Positions 17,553 to 25,539 of a DNA stretch of 64,000 bases are shown piece by piece. A model generated the notes under the pieces. It had not been told where the DNA came from, did not search any database, and saw nothing but the letters and a program-made list of their open reading frames with translations. Each line of letters starts with the position of its first letter. Positions within the stretch are counted from its first letter, which is position 1. The DNA is from Ancylobacter sp. WKF20 (lineage in GTDB: Bacteria; Pseudomonadota; Alphaproteobacteria; Rhizobiales; Xanthobacteraceae). Both the position numbers and the translations under genes were made by a program. Location: NCBI RefSeq assembly GCF_029760895.1, contig NZ_CP121679.1, forward strand, positions 992,001-1,056,000, read 5' to 3'.

Positions 17553-18424
17553 CGACCCCGCTCCCGCAGGATTCCGCCGAACCCGACATCATCGCCCCGG
17601 ACGCTGTGAGCCCGGAGCCGGCCGTCCCCGACGCCTCGACCGGCTATGTGGTCGAAGATGTCTGGCGCAAGCTCGCCGGCACCACGCCGGCGCGCATCGC
17701 GCTCGGGCGGGCCGGCACGGGGCTGCCGACGCGCGAGGTGCTGCGCTTCGCCCTTGCCCATGCGCAGGCCCGCGATGCCGTGCATACCCCCTTCGATTCC
17801 GCCGCGACGGCGCAGGCTATTAGCGCTCTCGGCTTCGAGACGATCGAGATCGCCTCGGCCGCCCCGGCGCGCGATGCGTATCTGCGCCGCCCCGATCTCG
17901 GCCGGCGGCTCTCCGACGCCAGCCGCGCGGCGTTGCGTGAGCGGGCGGGTGAGCCGGTGGATCTGGCGGTCGTCGTGGCGGATGGCCTGTCCTCCACCGC
18001 CATCCACGCGCAGGCGGTGCCCTTCCTCACCGCCTTCAAGACGCGGGTGGCGGAAGCCGGCTGGCGCCTTGCTCCCATCGCCGTCGCCTCGCAGGCCCGC
18101 GTGGCGCTGGGCGACGAGGTGGGCGAGCTGATGAAGGCCCGCGCCGTGGTGGTGCTGATCGGCGAACGCCCGGGGCTTTCCTCGCCGGACAGTCTCGGCC
18201 TCTACCTCACCTTCGCGCCACGTGTCGGCCGCTCCGATGCCGAGCGCAACTGCATCTCGAATGTGCGCGGCGAGGGGCTTGCCTATGACCACGCCGCCTT
18301 CAAGCTCGCCTGGCTCATCGACCAAGCCATGGCGCGCCAGCTCACCGGCGTGAACCTCAAGGACGAGAGCGACCTGCTGCTGGTCGGCGGCAAGCCACCG
18401 CAGCCACGCCTTTCGGCCGGCTGA
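17549..18424 (+). CDS. eutC: Ethanolamine ammonia-lyase light chain
   Basis: A 291-residue small subunit that helps bind adenosylcobalamin at the subunit interface. RIALGRAGTGLPT, FALAHAQARDAVHTPFD, DLAVVVADGLSSTAIHAQA and VVLIGERPGLSSPDSLGLYLTF are standard EutC segments, and the family ending around AMARQLTGVNLKDES is intact. The first 40 or so residues are a proline- and acid-rich extension with low complexity, as seen in other EutC proteins. The ATG overlaps the eutB stop (ATGA). The gene ends three bases from the convergent LysR gene. Confidence 0.96.
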   Translation: MTTPLPQDSAEPDIIAPDAVSPEPAVPDASTGYVVEDVWRKLAGTTPARIALGRAGTGLPTREVLRFALAHAQARDAVHTPFDSAATAQAISALGFETIEIASAAPARDAYLRRPDLGRRLSDASRAALRERAGEPVDLAVVVADGLSSTAIHAQAVPFLTAFKTRVAEAGWRLAPIAVASQARVALGDEVGELMKARAVVVLIGERPGLSSPDSLGLYLTFAPRVGRSDAERNCISNVRGEGLAYDHAAFKLAWLIDQAMARQLTGVNLKDESDLLLVGGKPPQPRLSAG

Positions 18425-18427
18425 GGT

Positions 18428-19354
18428 TCATCGGGGCGCGACACGCTCGCTGCCCCCGAGTTTCTCGCCCACCCCAAACTCCTCACTTACCCACTGCCGC
18501 AAGACGGCGGTCGCCGGCCGCTCCGCGCGGCTGGCGGGGGCAAGGAAGCGGTAGCGCAGCCCTTCCATCACCGGCCCGAAGGGCTGGACGAGCAAGGCCG
18601 CCGCCAGCTCATTGGCGACCAGCGTCAGGCTCACCAGCGCGATACCCTGGCCGGCAATAGCGGCCTGGATCGCGCTTGATTCATCGTTGAGCGAGATCCC
18701 GCTCGCCGCCGCGAGGGGGCCGAGGCCGGCCACTTCGGCAAAGTGCCGCCAGCTCGGCACGCTGGCCTGCGGGGCGAAGGGCAGCACCTCCGTATGGATC
18801 AGCGTCGCATGGGTGAGGTCATCGCGCGTGCGAATGCCCAGATGCGGCGCGCAAACCGGGGCGAAGCGTTCCGCCATCAGCTCCACCGCCGCGAGGCCGG
18901 GGTAAGGCCCGGCGCCATAGCGAATGGCGGCATCGGCCTCGCCGGCCATGAGGTTCACCGGCTCATCCGCCGCATGAAGGCGCAGATCCCAGCCGGGGAA
19001 GCGAGCACGGAAGCGCGCCGCGCGCGGCACCAGCAGCCGGGCAGTGAAGGCGACGGTGGCCGACAGCGTCGCCACCTGCCGCTGCGGGCGGTGACAGACG
19101 CGCTCGATGGCCTGCGCCATCGCCTCAAACCCCTGCTGGATCGGCCCGTGCAGGGCGCGGCCTTCCTCCGTCAGCACGACGCGGCGGGTCTGCCGGTGAA
19201 ACAGGGCAAGGCCGAGCTCGGCTTCCAGCTGACGGATCTGGTGGCTGATGGCGGTGGGCGTCACGCCCAGCTCGGCGGCCGCGCCCTTGAAGCTTTCCAG
19301 CCGGCCGGCGGCTTCAAAGGCGCGCAGCGCGGCGAGGGGAGGCAGGCGTCGCAT
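18428..19354 (-). CDS. LysR-family transcriptional regulator, GcvA-like
   Basis: A 308-residue DNA-binding regulator. The N-terminal winged helix (about residues 6-65) contains LPPLAALRAFEAAGRLESF and TPTAISHQIRQLEAELGLALF, typical of the GcvA subgroup. The remaining part is the periplasmic-binding-like effector domain. It is read divergently from the SMR exporter gene and has a perfect T-N11-A palindrome just before its start, so it probably represses itself and controls the exporter. Control of the adjacent convergent eutBC is also possible. Confidence 0.92.
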   Translation of the reverse strand: MRRLPPLAALRAFEAAGRLESFKGAAAELGVTPTAISHQIRQLEAELGLALFHRQTRRVVLTEEGRALHGPIQQGFEAMAQAIERVCHRPQRQVATLSATVAFTARLLVPRAARFRARFPGWDLRLHAADEPVNLMAGEADAAIRYGAGPYPGLAAVELMAERFAPVCAPHLGIRTRDDLTHATLIHTEVLPFAPQASVPSWRHFAEVAGLGPLAAASGISLNDESSAIQAAIAGQGIALVSLTLVANELAAALLVQPFGPVMEGLRYRFLAPASRAERPATAVLRQWVSEEFGVGEKLGGSERVAPR

Positions 19355-19369
19355 GAGCGTTCCGATGGA

Positions 19370-19382
19370 TGAGTTTGACTCA
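19370..19382. promoter_or_regulatory. LysR-type operator (T-N11-A palindrome)
   Basis: TGAGTTTGACTCA is a perfect 5+3+5 inverted repeat that also satisfies the T-N11-A rule for LysR-type regulators. It lies 16 bases upstream of the GcvA-like regulator start and about 120 bases upstream of the SMR gene, the expected place for an autoregulatory site. Confidence 0.5.
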
Positions 19383-19438
19383 GGCGTAAGATGAGAAAGG
19401 CGCGTTTGTCCGCTGCTTTCCGGCGTGAGTATAAGGAC

Positions 19439-19488
19439 TTCGTGCGGTGCCTGTCACCGATGCACGAATCCGCCTCATGTCGCGGCGG
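19439..19488 (+). promoter_or_regulatory. Tandem hairpins in the leader of the SMR gene
   Basis: TTCGTGC (19439-19445) pairs with GCACGAA (19462-19468), and inside it GGTG (19446-19449) pairs with CACC (19455-19458) around CCTGT. A second stem, CCGCC (19470-19474) with GGCGG (19484-19488), follows at once and ends five bases before the Shine-Dalgarno region. Two leader hairpins before an SMR gene recall guanidine-II riboswitches, but the loops lack the ACGR motif, so the element stays unassigned. Confidence 0.35.
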
Positions 19489-19505
19489 AAGCAGGAGAGG
19501 GCGAA

Positions 19506-19823
19506 ATGGCCTGGGTTTATCTCGTCGTCGCGTCGTTGTTCGAGATGCTGTTCGCGGTGACGATGAAATATGCGGACGGCTTCTCCCGCGTCGGCTGGAG
19601 CGTGTTCACCGTCGCGGCCGGCATTGCCAGCCTGCTGTTCCTCACCGCCGCGATGAAGACGCTGCCGGTGAGCGTGGCCTATCCCGCCTGGACGGCGGTC
19701 GGCTCGGTGGGCACGGTGTTCCTGGGCGCGCTGCTGTTCGGCGAGGCGCTGACGCCGATGAAGCTGCTCTGCGTCGCCGCGATTCTCGCCGGCATCATCG
19801 GCCTGCGGCTTCAGGCCGGCTGA
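19506..19823 (+). CDS. SMR-family exporter, SugE/Gdx-like
   Basis: A 105-residue four-helix small multidrug resistance protein that works as an antiparallel dimer. The essential glutamate is Glu13 in SLFEMLFAV, followed by MKYADGFSR as in SugE/Gdx, and AMKTLPVSVAYPAWTAVGSVG matches helix 3. Positioning of the glutamate and the KY-GF spacing fit the guanidinium-exporter (Gdx) branch. However, the tryptophan expected three residues after the glutamate in Gdx is Phe16, and Gly10 is Ser, so substrate choice is uncertain. The ATG at 19506 follows CAGGAGAGGG. Confidence 0.85.
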   Translation: MAWVYLVVASLFEMLFAVTMKYADGFSRVGWSVFTVAAGIASLLFLTAAMKTLPVSVAYPAWTAVGSVGTVFLGALLFGEALTPMKLLCVAAILAGIIGLRLQAG

Positions 19824-19826
19824 GCC

Positions 19827-20213
19827 TCACCGCTTGCGGCCATATTCCTTGTCCAGCCACTGGTCGGCGGCCTGCAGGCGCTGGAACACATAGGCGACGG
19901 CGCGGGGCGTGGTGACTTCCGGGCCCTGCTCCCACACCTCGCCATCCTCGAAGCCGAGGAAAATGGTGAAGCGCGGCTTGAGCGAGCCGAAGATGGTCTT
20001 CTTGCGCACCGACTTCACCACGACGAACTCCATATGGAGCTGGCGGGAGGCGAGGTAGACATAGCCGGCCTCGGGCTCGAATTTCGGCGACAGCTTGGGC
20101 CCGACAATGGGTGTCGCGGTGCGGATGGTCGCCAGTTCGCGCGCGTCGAACGGCAGGCGCGGCAGATGGCTCGCGGTGGCGATCATCTCGTGCATCGTCA
20201 GCTTCTCGGCCAT
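19827..20213 (-). CDS. Conserved hypothetical protein (128 aa)
   Basis: A 128-residue soluble protein without signal peptide or membrane segment. It has a mixed alpha/beta composition, with a basic stretch KSVRKKTIFGSLKPRF and an aromatic segment around GYVYLASRQLHMEFVVV. I do not recognise a domain. It ends four bases from the SMR stop and is divergent from the VOC gene. A GGGGACACC site precedes the ATG at 20213. Length, codon use and start context support a real gene. Confidence 0.6.
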   Translation of the reverse strand: MAEKLTMHEMIATASHLPRLPFDARELATIRTATPIVGPKLSPKFEPEAGYVYLASRQLHMEFVVVKSVRKKTIFGSLKPRFTIFLGFEDGEVWEQGPEVTTPRAVAYVFQRLQAADQWLDKEYGRKR

Positions 20214-20320
20214 GGTGTCCCCGTCACCTGCTACGAAAGGCTTATCTGCCGGGAGAGGCCGGCTTGTGCAAGGTGCAGGCGCCGGCTGCGTCAGAGGGGC
20301 GCGGGGATTGGGCAGAGCGG

Positions 20321-20749
20321 ATGAAGGGCATTCACCACATCGCGATCATCGGCGCCGACTATGCGCGCTCGCGCCGCTTCTATGCTGAGATCCTCGGTTT
20401 CCCGGTGCTGCACGAGGTCTACCGGGCCGAGCGGCGCTCGTGGAAATGCGATCTCGACGCGGGCAATGCGCGGATCGAGCTGTTCTCCTTCCCCGACGCC
20501 CCGCCGCGCCCGAGCCGCCCGGAAGCGCAGGGGTTGCGGCATCTGGCGTTCGCCGTCGATGATCTCGACGCCGAGATCGCCCGGCTGGCGGGGCTCAATG
20601 TGGCGTCCGAGCCGGTGCGGGTCGATCCCTATACCGGGCGGCGCTTCACCTTCTTCGCCGACCCGGACGGCCTGCCGCTTGAGCTTTATGAGGCGGGTGA
20701 GCCTCAGGCCGCGCTGGAGGAGGCCCGCGCGCCGGGCGGCGGGGTGTAG
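20321..20749 (+). CDS. VOC (glyoxalase/bleomycin-resistance) family protein, YaeR-like
   Basis: A 142-residue protein of the vicinal-oxygen-chelate fold with two beta-alpha-beta-beta-beta modules. IHHIAIIGADYARSRRFYAEILGFPV opens the first, giving the metal-binding histidine. LRHLAFAVDDLDAEIARL opens the second, and FFADPDGLPLELYE supplies the final glutamate. This pattern is that of the SMU1112c/YaeR (GloA2) group, whose substrate is not established. The ATG at 20321 is chosen because the family starts with this strand, although the frame is open further upstream. Its last 46 bases overlap the 3' end of the convergent LysR gene. Confidence 0.86.
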   Translation: MKGIHHIAIIGADYARSRRFYAEILGFPVLHEVYRAERRSWKCDLDAGNARIELFSFPDAPPRPSRPEAQGLRHLAFAVDDLDAEIARLAGLNVASEPVRVDPYTGRRFTFFADPDGLPLELYEAGEPQAALEEARAPGGGV

Positions 20750-21729
20750 CCGCGGTCATTCGCCGGCCGCGTTCCATCGAGCACGCTGGCCGGGCGCGGC
20801 AGCAGGCGGGCGCTGCCGAGTTCCATATGGACGTCCACCAGGCAGTCGACGAAGTGCCGCGCCAGCTTGAAGTCACTCGCGGCGGGGCCCATCAGCGCGG
20901 TCACCGGATTGACGACGCGCACGAGGTCCGGCCGCAGCGCGCGCAGCATGCCGCTGGCGATCATCGGCTCGGCCATGTGGTCGAGCACATAGCCGATGTT
21001 CCGCCCGGACAGGATGAGCGCGAGCTGCGACTGGATGCCGTGCCCGATATCGCCCGCGCCATCGCTGCGCCGCGTGCGCTCGGGGTGATAGCGCTCCAGA
21101 TGGCCCCGGCTGCAATAGGCGGCGGCGTCGATGTCGGCGAGGGTGAGCGCTTCGTCGGGGATCGCGAAGAGCGGGTGCTGGGCGCTGCAGCACATGAAGC
21201 CCTGCTCGTCGAACAGGTGCTCGTAGCTCAGCTGCGGGTAATGCTCGTTCATCAGCCCGATGCCGACATGCACCATGCCGTCGGCCACCCGCCCGGCGAG
21301 CTGGAAGCCGAGCATCACCTCCACGCGGAAGCGGACATTGGGGTAATATTCCGAGAAGCGGCGGATGGCGTCATGCACGCGCGCGTGCGGGTTCTCGACG
21401 ATGCCGTCCTGAATGCCGATGGACAGCTCATAGGCCGTGGTCTGGTTGATGTTCGACGCTTTCTGCTTGAAGGCCTCGATCGAGGCGAACAGCTCCTTGG
21501 CGGCCTTGTAGACGACTTCGCCCTCGCGAAAGAGCTTGAAGCCCTTGGGCCCGCGCCGGCACAGCCGCGCGCCGAGGCGAATCTCCAGCGATTTCAGGTT
21601 TTCGCTCAGCGTCGATTGCGACAGGTTCAGCGCCGCCTGCGCCGCGGTGAAGCTCTGCTCCTCCACAATGGTGCAGAAGCACCGCAGCAGCTTCAGGTCG
21701 ATGTCGTAGATCTGGCTGATATGCGACAT
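20704..21729 (-). CDS. LysR-family transcriptional regulator
   Basis: A 341-residue regulator. The winged helix near the N terminus contains DLKLLRCFCTIVEEQSFTAAQAALNLS and LSENLKSLEIRLGARLCRRG, followed by the linker helix and the inducer domain. I chose the ATG at 21729 (MSHISQIYD); the frame runs back to 21822 without a better start. About 30 C-terminal residues (from VLDGTRPAND) extend past the usual fold, and this tail overlaps the VOC gene. It is divergent from the monooxygenase gene at 22039 and is its likely regulator. Confidence 0.9.
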   Translation of the reverse strand: MSHISQIYDIDLKLLRCFCTIVEEQSFTAAQAALNLSQSTLSENLKSLEIRLGARLCRRGPKGFKLFREGEVVYKAAKELFASIEAFKQKASNINQTTAYELSIGIQDGIVENPHARVHDAIRRFSEYYPNVRFRVEVMLGFQLAGRVADGMVHVGIGLMNEHYPQLSYEHLFDEQGFMCCSAQHPLFAIPDEALTLADIDAAAYCSRGHLERYHPERTRRSDGAGDIGHGIQSQLALILSGRNIGYVLDHMAEPMIASGMLRALRPDLVRVVNPVTALMGPAASDFKLARHFVDCLVDVHMELGSARLLPRPASVLDGTRPANDRGYTPPPGARASSSAA

Positions 21730-22038
21730 GGCTAGGCCTCTCCGCGTCGACGTCCCCAGGGTGGACAGCAAATAGCAAGATGCGCGCCGTGACGGCCCGG
21801 CGCCCATGTCGCTGATAATCAAGCAAAATCGATGCTGCTCATCCTGTCATCGGAAAGAGCGATTGCACAGCGATTGCCCCGTCCGCACGCCTGCTGCCCA
21901 AAGATGCGACGCCGGCTGCGAAACATCGCTTGGGCTTTTCGCGATGGTCGCGGCCGCGCGGGCGGCACTAGCGTTGCACGTCATCCGGCGGATCGATCAC
22001 CCGGCGGTATCCCGCGCGTTACACAGGCGAGGCAGCAC
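21730..22038. other. 309-base divergent promoter region
   Basis: No gene is seen. The region separates the LysR gene from the monooxygenase gene and should hold both promoters. It contains the palindrome GATGCTGCTCATC (21831-21843) and a direct repeat of GCGATTGC at 21859-21866 and 21870-21877, spaced 11 bases, which is one helical turn. Both are candidate regulator contacts. The block 21805-21870 is noticeably less GC-rich than the surroundings. Confidence 0.4.
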
Positions 22039-23352
22039 ATGAGTCCCAAGCCCCTCCATCTCGGCTGGTTCACCAATTTCGCGGTCGATGAGTGGACCAA
22101 GCCCTTCACCGGTGGAGGCGGCGACCCGTGGGACGGGCAGTTCTACATCGACATGGCGAAGGCGATGGAGCGCGCCTGCTTCGACTACATCATGCTCGAG
22201 GACACGCTGATGATCTCGGAGGCCTATGGCGGCACCAACGAGATCTACCTGAAGCACAACATCATGGGGCCGAAGGCCGATCCCTCGCCGATGGCGGCGC
22301 TGATCGGCGCCAATACGCGTCACATGGGCGTGGTCGCGACCTTCTCCACCATGGCCTACCCGCCCTTCATGCTCGCCCGGCTGTGCGCGACGCTGGACAG
22401 CATCTGCAAGGGCCGCTTCGGCTGGAACATCGTCACCACCGGCGAGGATCTCGCGGCCGAGAATTTCGGCATGGACAAGCTGCCGCCCCGCCAGGAGCGC
22501 TATGACATGGCCGACGAATATGTCGAGCTGTGCAAGCAGCTCTGGGGAAGCTGGGATGCCGACGCGGTGGTGCGCGACCCCGTCACCCGGACCTATGCCG
22601 ATGCCTCCAAGGTCCGGCCGATCCATTTCGAGGGCAAGTATTTCAAGAGCCGGGGGCCGCTGAACTGCGTGCCCTCGCCGCAGGGGCGTCCCGCCTTCGT
22701 GCAGGCCGGCGGCTCGCCGCGCGGCCGGCAATTCGCGGCGATGACGGCGGACAGCATCATCGCCCCCTCCATGGGCGTCGCCGGCCTCAAGGCCTATCGC
22801 GACGACGTGCGCGCCCGCGCCGCCGCCGGCGGGCGCGACCCGGACGAGATCAAGGTGCTGTTCGTCGTCGCGCCGATCCTCGGCGAGACCGAGGACGAGG
22901 CGAAGGCCAAGGCCGCGCGGATCGTCGAGGCGCCGGATTATTGCGAGAAGGCGCTGGCGCTCATCGCCGCCATCACCGACATCGATTTCTCGAAATTCGA
23001 TCTCGACCAGCCGCTGCCGCACCTCACCACCAATGGCGAGCAGGGCTCGCTCGATGCCTTCCAGCAATGGGGCTCGGGCAAGACGCTGCGCCAGCTCTGC
23101 GCCGACCAGCTCTCGCGCGGGCTCGACGGGCTCGTCGGCACGCCGGATCAGGTGGCGGAACGCATGGGCGAGGTGATGGCGGAGGTCGGCGGCGATGGCT
23201 TCCTCATCACCCGGCCCTTCACCGCAAACATCTCGCGCCAGTACATCAATGAAATCTGCGAGGGACTGGTGCCGGCCTTGCAGCGCCGGGGCCTTGCCCG
23301 CACCAGCTACACGGAAGGCGCGACGCTGCGCCAGACGCTGCGGGAGTTCTGA
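22039..23352 (+). CDS. LLM-class flavin-dependent monooxygenase, NtaA/SnaA/DszA type
   Basis: A 437-residue FMNH2-dependent monooxygenase of the bacterial luciferase fold. HLGWFTNFAVDEW, the GRFGWNIVTTGEDLAAENFG segment, YDMADEYVELCKQLWGSWD and GRPAFVQAGGSPRGRQFAA are family hallmarks seen in NtaA, SnaA and DszA. It needs reduced FMN from a partner, and the flavin reductase encoded 31 bases downstream fits. The ATG at 22039 was chosen because MSPKPLHLGWF is where the family begins. Substrates of relatives include aminopolycarboxylates, sulfones and S-modified cysteines; the neighbouring amino acid importer favours the last. Confidence 0.91.
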   Translation: MSPKPLHLGWFTNFAVDEWTKPFTGGGGDPWDGQFYIDMAKAMERACFDYIMLEDTLMISEAYGGTNEIYLKHNIMGPKADPSPMAALIGANTRHMGVVATFSTMAYPPFMLARLCATLDSICKGRFGWNIVTTGEDLAAENFGMDKLPPRQERYDMADEYVELCKQLWGSWDADAVVRDPVTRTYADASKVRPIHFEGKYFKSRGPLNCVPSPQGRPAFVQAGGSPRGRQFAAMTADSIIAPSMGVAGLKAYRDDVRARAAAGGRDPDEIKVLFVVAPILGETEDEAKAKAARIVEAPDYCEKALALIAAITDIDFSKFDLDQPLPHLTTNGEQGSLDAFQQWGSGKTLRQLCADQLSRGLDGLVGTPDQVAERMGEVMAEVGGDGFLITRPFTANISRQYINEICEGLVPALQRRGLARTSYTEGATLRQTLREF

Positions 23353-23383
23353 TCCTGTTGCGACCCCGCCGACGGAGGACATC

Positions 23384-23941
23384 ATGAGCGCGACCGACCC
23401 CCGCAGCATTGCCGCCGACCGGCTCGCCAGCCTCGCGGGTGAGGCGCTTCCAGCGGCAGTCAGCCGGGAGCTCTATCGCGAGGGCATGAGCCGGTTGCCG
23501 GCGGCGGTGAACATCGTCACCAGCCTCGATGAGGATGGTCCCTGCGGCTTCACGGCCTCGGCGGTGTGTTCGGTGACGGACAGCCCGCCGACGCTGCTGG
23601 TCTGCATCAACCGCTCCAACCAGTCGCACCGGGCGATCGCCAACAGCCGCAGCCTGTGCGTCAACACGCTGGCGGGTCCGCATCACGAAGCACTGGGCAT
23701 GGCCTTCGCCGGCGGCGTCAAGACAATGAGCGAGCGCTTCGCCGGCGGGGAGTGGGGCACGCTCGTGACCGGAGCGCCGGTGCTGATGGAGGCGAGCGTG
23801 GCCTTCGACTGCCGGGTGACCGAGCTTGCCACGGTGGGCACGCATGATGTCGCGTTCTGCGAGGTGCTCGGCCTGCATCAGGCCGGCGCGGCCGGCGGTC
23901 TGGTCTATTTCGGCCGCCGCTTTCACCACCTGACCGTGTGA
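23384..23941 (+). CDS. Flavin reductase (HpaC/SnaC-like)
   Basis: A 185-residue flavin:NAD(P)H oxidoreductase of the FMN-binding split-barrel family. The core runs from about residue 24 and includes GMSRLPAAVNIVTSLDEDGPCGFTASAVCSVTDSPPTLLVCINRSN in pattern (GFTASAV, SPPTLLVC, N-R-S-N) and GLVYFGRRFHHL at the end. About 20 additional residues precede the core. It would supply reduced FMN to the monooxygenase encoded just upstream. ACGGAGGA lies six bases before the ATG at 23384. It converges on the ABC ATPase gene over a short tandem repeat. Confidence 0.9.
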   Translation: MSATDPRSIAADRLASLAGEALPAAVSRELYREGMSRLPAAVNIVTSLDEDGPCGFTASAVCSVTDSPPTLLVCINRSNQSHRAIANSRSLCVNTLAGPHHEALGMAFAGGVKTMSERFAGGEWGTLVTGAPVLMEASVAFDCRVTELATVGTHDVAFCEVLGLHQAGAAGGLVYFGRRFHHLTV

Positions 23942-23962
23942 CGGTTCGCTTCACGCGTCCCC

Positions 23963-24017
23963 GTCAGCGCAGAATTTGCCCGTCAGCGCAGAATTTGCCG
24001 GTCAGCGCAGGATCTGC
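23963..24017. repeat. Three tandem copies of a 19-bp unit derived from a gene end
   Basis: GTCAGCGCAGAATTTGCC occurs at 23963-23980 and 23982-23999, and a third, diverged copy starts at 24001 with GTCAGCGCAGGATCTGC. The third copy is the last codons and stop of the ABC ATPase gene on the minus strand. The other two look like duplications of that gene end, each carrying its own TGA. No known regulatory motif is evident. Confidence 0.85.
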
Positions 24018-24772
24018 GCGAGGAAGTGCCGCAGACGCTCGCTGTTCGGCGTCTCGAAGAAATCACGCGCCGTCGCCTCCTCGAGGATGCGCCCTCCATC
24101 CATGAAGACGCAGCGGTCGGCGACCTGGCGCGCGAAGCCCATCTCATGGGTGACGCAGATCATGGTGACGCCGCTCGCCGCCAGCTCCTCCAGCACGCCC
24201 AGCACCTCCTTCACCATTTCCGGGTCAAGCGCGGAGGTCGGCTCGTCGAACAGCAGGATGCGCGGCTCCATGCAGAGCGCGCGGGCGATGGCGACGCGCT
24301 GCTGCTGCCCGCCGGAGAGGCGGCCGGGGTACCGGCCGGCGAGATCGGCCAAGCCCACACGCTCCAGATGGCGCATCGCCAGCCGCGCCGCCTGATCCTT
24401 CGCCAGGCCCCGATTGAGGCGGGGCGCCAGCATGCAGTTTTCCAGCGCTGTGAGGTGCGGGAACAGGTTGAAGTGCTGGAACACCATGCCGACTTCCTGC
24501 CGGATGTCCTGCACGGTGCCGTCATCCGCCGTCAGTTCGATGCCGTTGACGACGATGCGCCCGCCATCGTGCCGCTCCAGCGCGTTGATGCAGCGGATGA
24601 GGGTGGATTTGCCCGAGCCGGACGGGCCGCAGATGACCACCTTCTCGCCGCGCCGCACTTCGAGATCGACGCCATCCAGCGCGCGATGCGTGCCATAGCG
24701 CTTCACCAGTCCGGTGATGGCGATGGCGGGCGAGCCGGGCGCCACTGAGAGCTCCTGGGCGGGCGGGTTCAT
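24002..24772 (-). CDS. Polar amino acid ABC transporter ATP-binding protein
   Basis: A 256-residue ATPase of the GlnQ/HisP family. Walker A is GPSGSGKST (about residues 52-60), the Q-loop lies in VGMVFQHFNLFPHLT, the signature is LSGGQQQRVAIARAL, Walker B is ILLFDEPTSALDPE and the switch region is CVTHEMGFARQVADR. It energises the two permeases encoded upstream. Its start overlaps the preceding permease stop by four bases. The C terminus ends RHFLAQILR, and that end is duplicated twice downstream. Confidence 0.95.
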   Translation of the reverse strand: MNPPAQELSVAPGSPAIAITGLVKRYGTHRALDGVDLEVRRGEKVVICGPSGSGKSTLIRCINALERHDGGRIVVNGIELTADDGTVQDIRQEVGMVFQHFNLFPHLTALENCMLAPRLNRGLAKDQAARLAMRHLERVGLADLAGRYPGRLSGGQQQRVAIARALCMEPRILLFDEPTSALDPEMVKEVLGVLEELAASGVTMICVTHEMGFARQVADRCVFMDGGRILEEATARDFFETPNSERLRHFLAQILR

Positions 24773-25539
24773 GACGCCTCCTTGCTGAGCGCCACCGGAC
24801 CGGGGATGGCGCGGTCCGGCAGGGCGGTGGTGGCGGCCGCGTCGACATCCTTGTGACGGTCGAGCCAGCGCCCCCAGCCGGCGAAGGCGAGGCGGATGAG
24901 GTTCACATAGGCCCAGTACAGCGCCGCCGCGCAGAGGATGGGGGTGAAGGGGTCATAGGTCTGTTCGAAGATGCCATTGGCCACAGCGGTGAGATCGGTG
25001 AGCGTGACCACCGAGACGATGGCCGTGCCCTTGATGAAGCTCACCACCTCGTTCTGGTAGGCTTTCAGCCCGTAGCGGATGGCGAGCGGCATCTTCACCC
25101 AGATGAAGACGTTGCGCCGGGTGATGCCGAGCGCCTCGCTGGCCTCGATGAGCCCATGCGGCACGGCGAGCAGGCTGCCGCGCAGGATCTCCGCCATATA
25201 GGCGGCGTGGTTCAGCCCGAAGGCGACGAGGGCGCAGCCGAGTGGCGAGCCGAACAGCAGCCAGAGCGGCCCGTTGCGTAGCGCCTCGATCTGGCCCAGC
25301 CCGTAATAGACCAGGTAGAGCAGGATCAGCACCGGCGCCCCGCGGAAGAACACCACGAAGATTTCCGCCGGCAGGGAGAGCCAGCGGCGCTCCGACATGC
25401 GCGCGAAGCAGACGGGGAAAGCCAGGGCGAGACCTAGGGCCATCGGCAGCAGCGTCACCAGCACCGTGACCTTCAGCCCCTGCAGCAGGGCCGGCAGGCT
25501 TTCCCAGGCGAGGGCGAGATCGACGGGCAAGCCGCTCAT
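24769..25539 (-). CDS. Polar amino acid ABC transporter permease
   Basis: A 256-residue inner-membrane permease of the HisM/GlnP family with about five hydrophobic segments. LQGLKVTVLVTLLPMALGLALAFPVC begins the membrane core and the EAA loop is in GLIEASEALGITRRNVFIWVKMPLA. The sequence FFRGAPVLILLYLVYYG is diagnostic for polar amino acid uptake permeases. It overlaps both neighbours by four bases, so the importer genes are translationally coupled. It pairs with the permease at 25536. Confidence 0.94.
   Translation of the reverse strand: MSGLPVDLALAWESLPALLQGLKVTVLVTLLPMALGLALAFPVCFARMSERRWLSLPAEIFVVFFRGAPVLILLYLVYYGLGQIEALRNGPLWLLFGSPLGCALVAFGLNHAAYMAEILRGSLLAVPHGLIEASEALGITRRNVFIWVKMPLAIRYGLKAYQNEVVSFIKGTAIVSVVTLTDLTAVANGIFEQTYDPFTPILCAAALYWAYVNLIRLAFAGWGRWLDRHKDVDAAATTALPDRAIPGPVALSKEAS

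Noticed and set aside
16164..18424. An ethanolamine-utilisation microcompartment operon
   Set aside because: Only eutB and eutC are present. No shell protein, EutA, EutH, or acetaldehyde-handling eut gene is adjacent.
19439..19488. Guanidine-II (mini-ykkC) riboswitch before the SMR gene
   Set aside because: Two hairpins are present, but neither loop has the ACGR motif; ACGA occurs only inside a stem arm.
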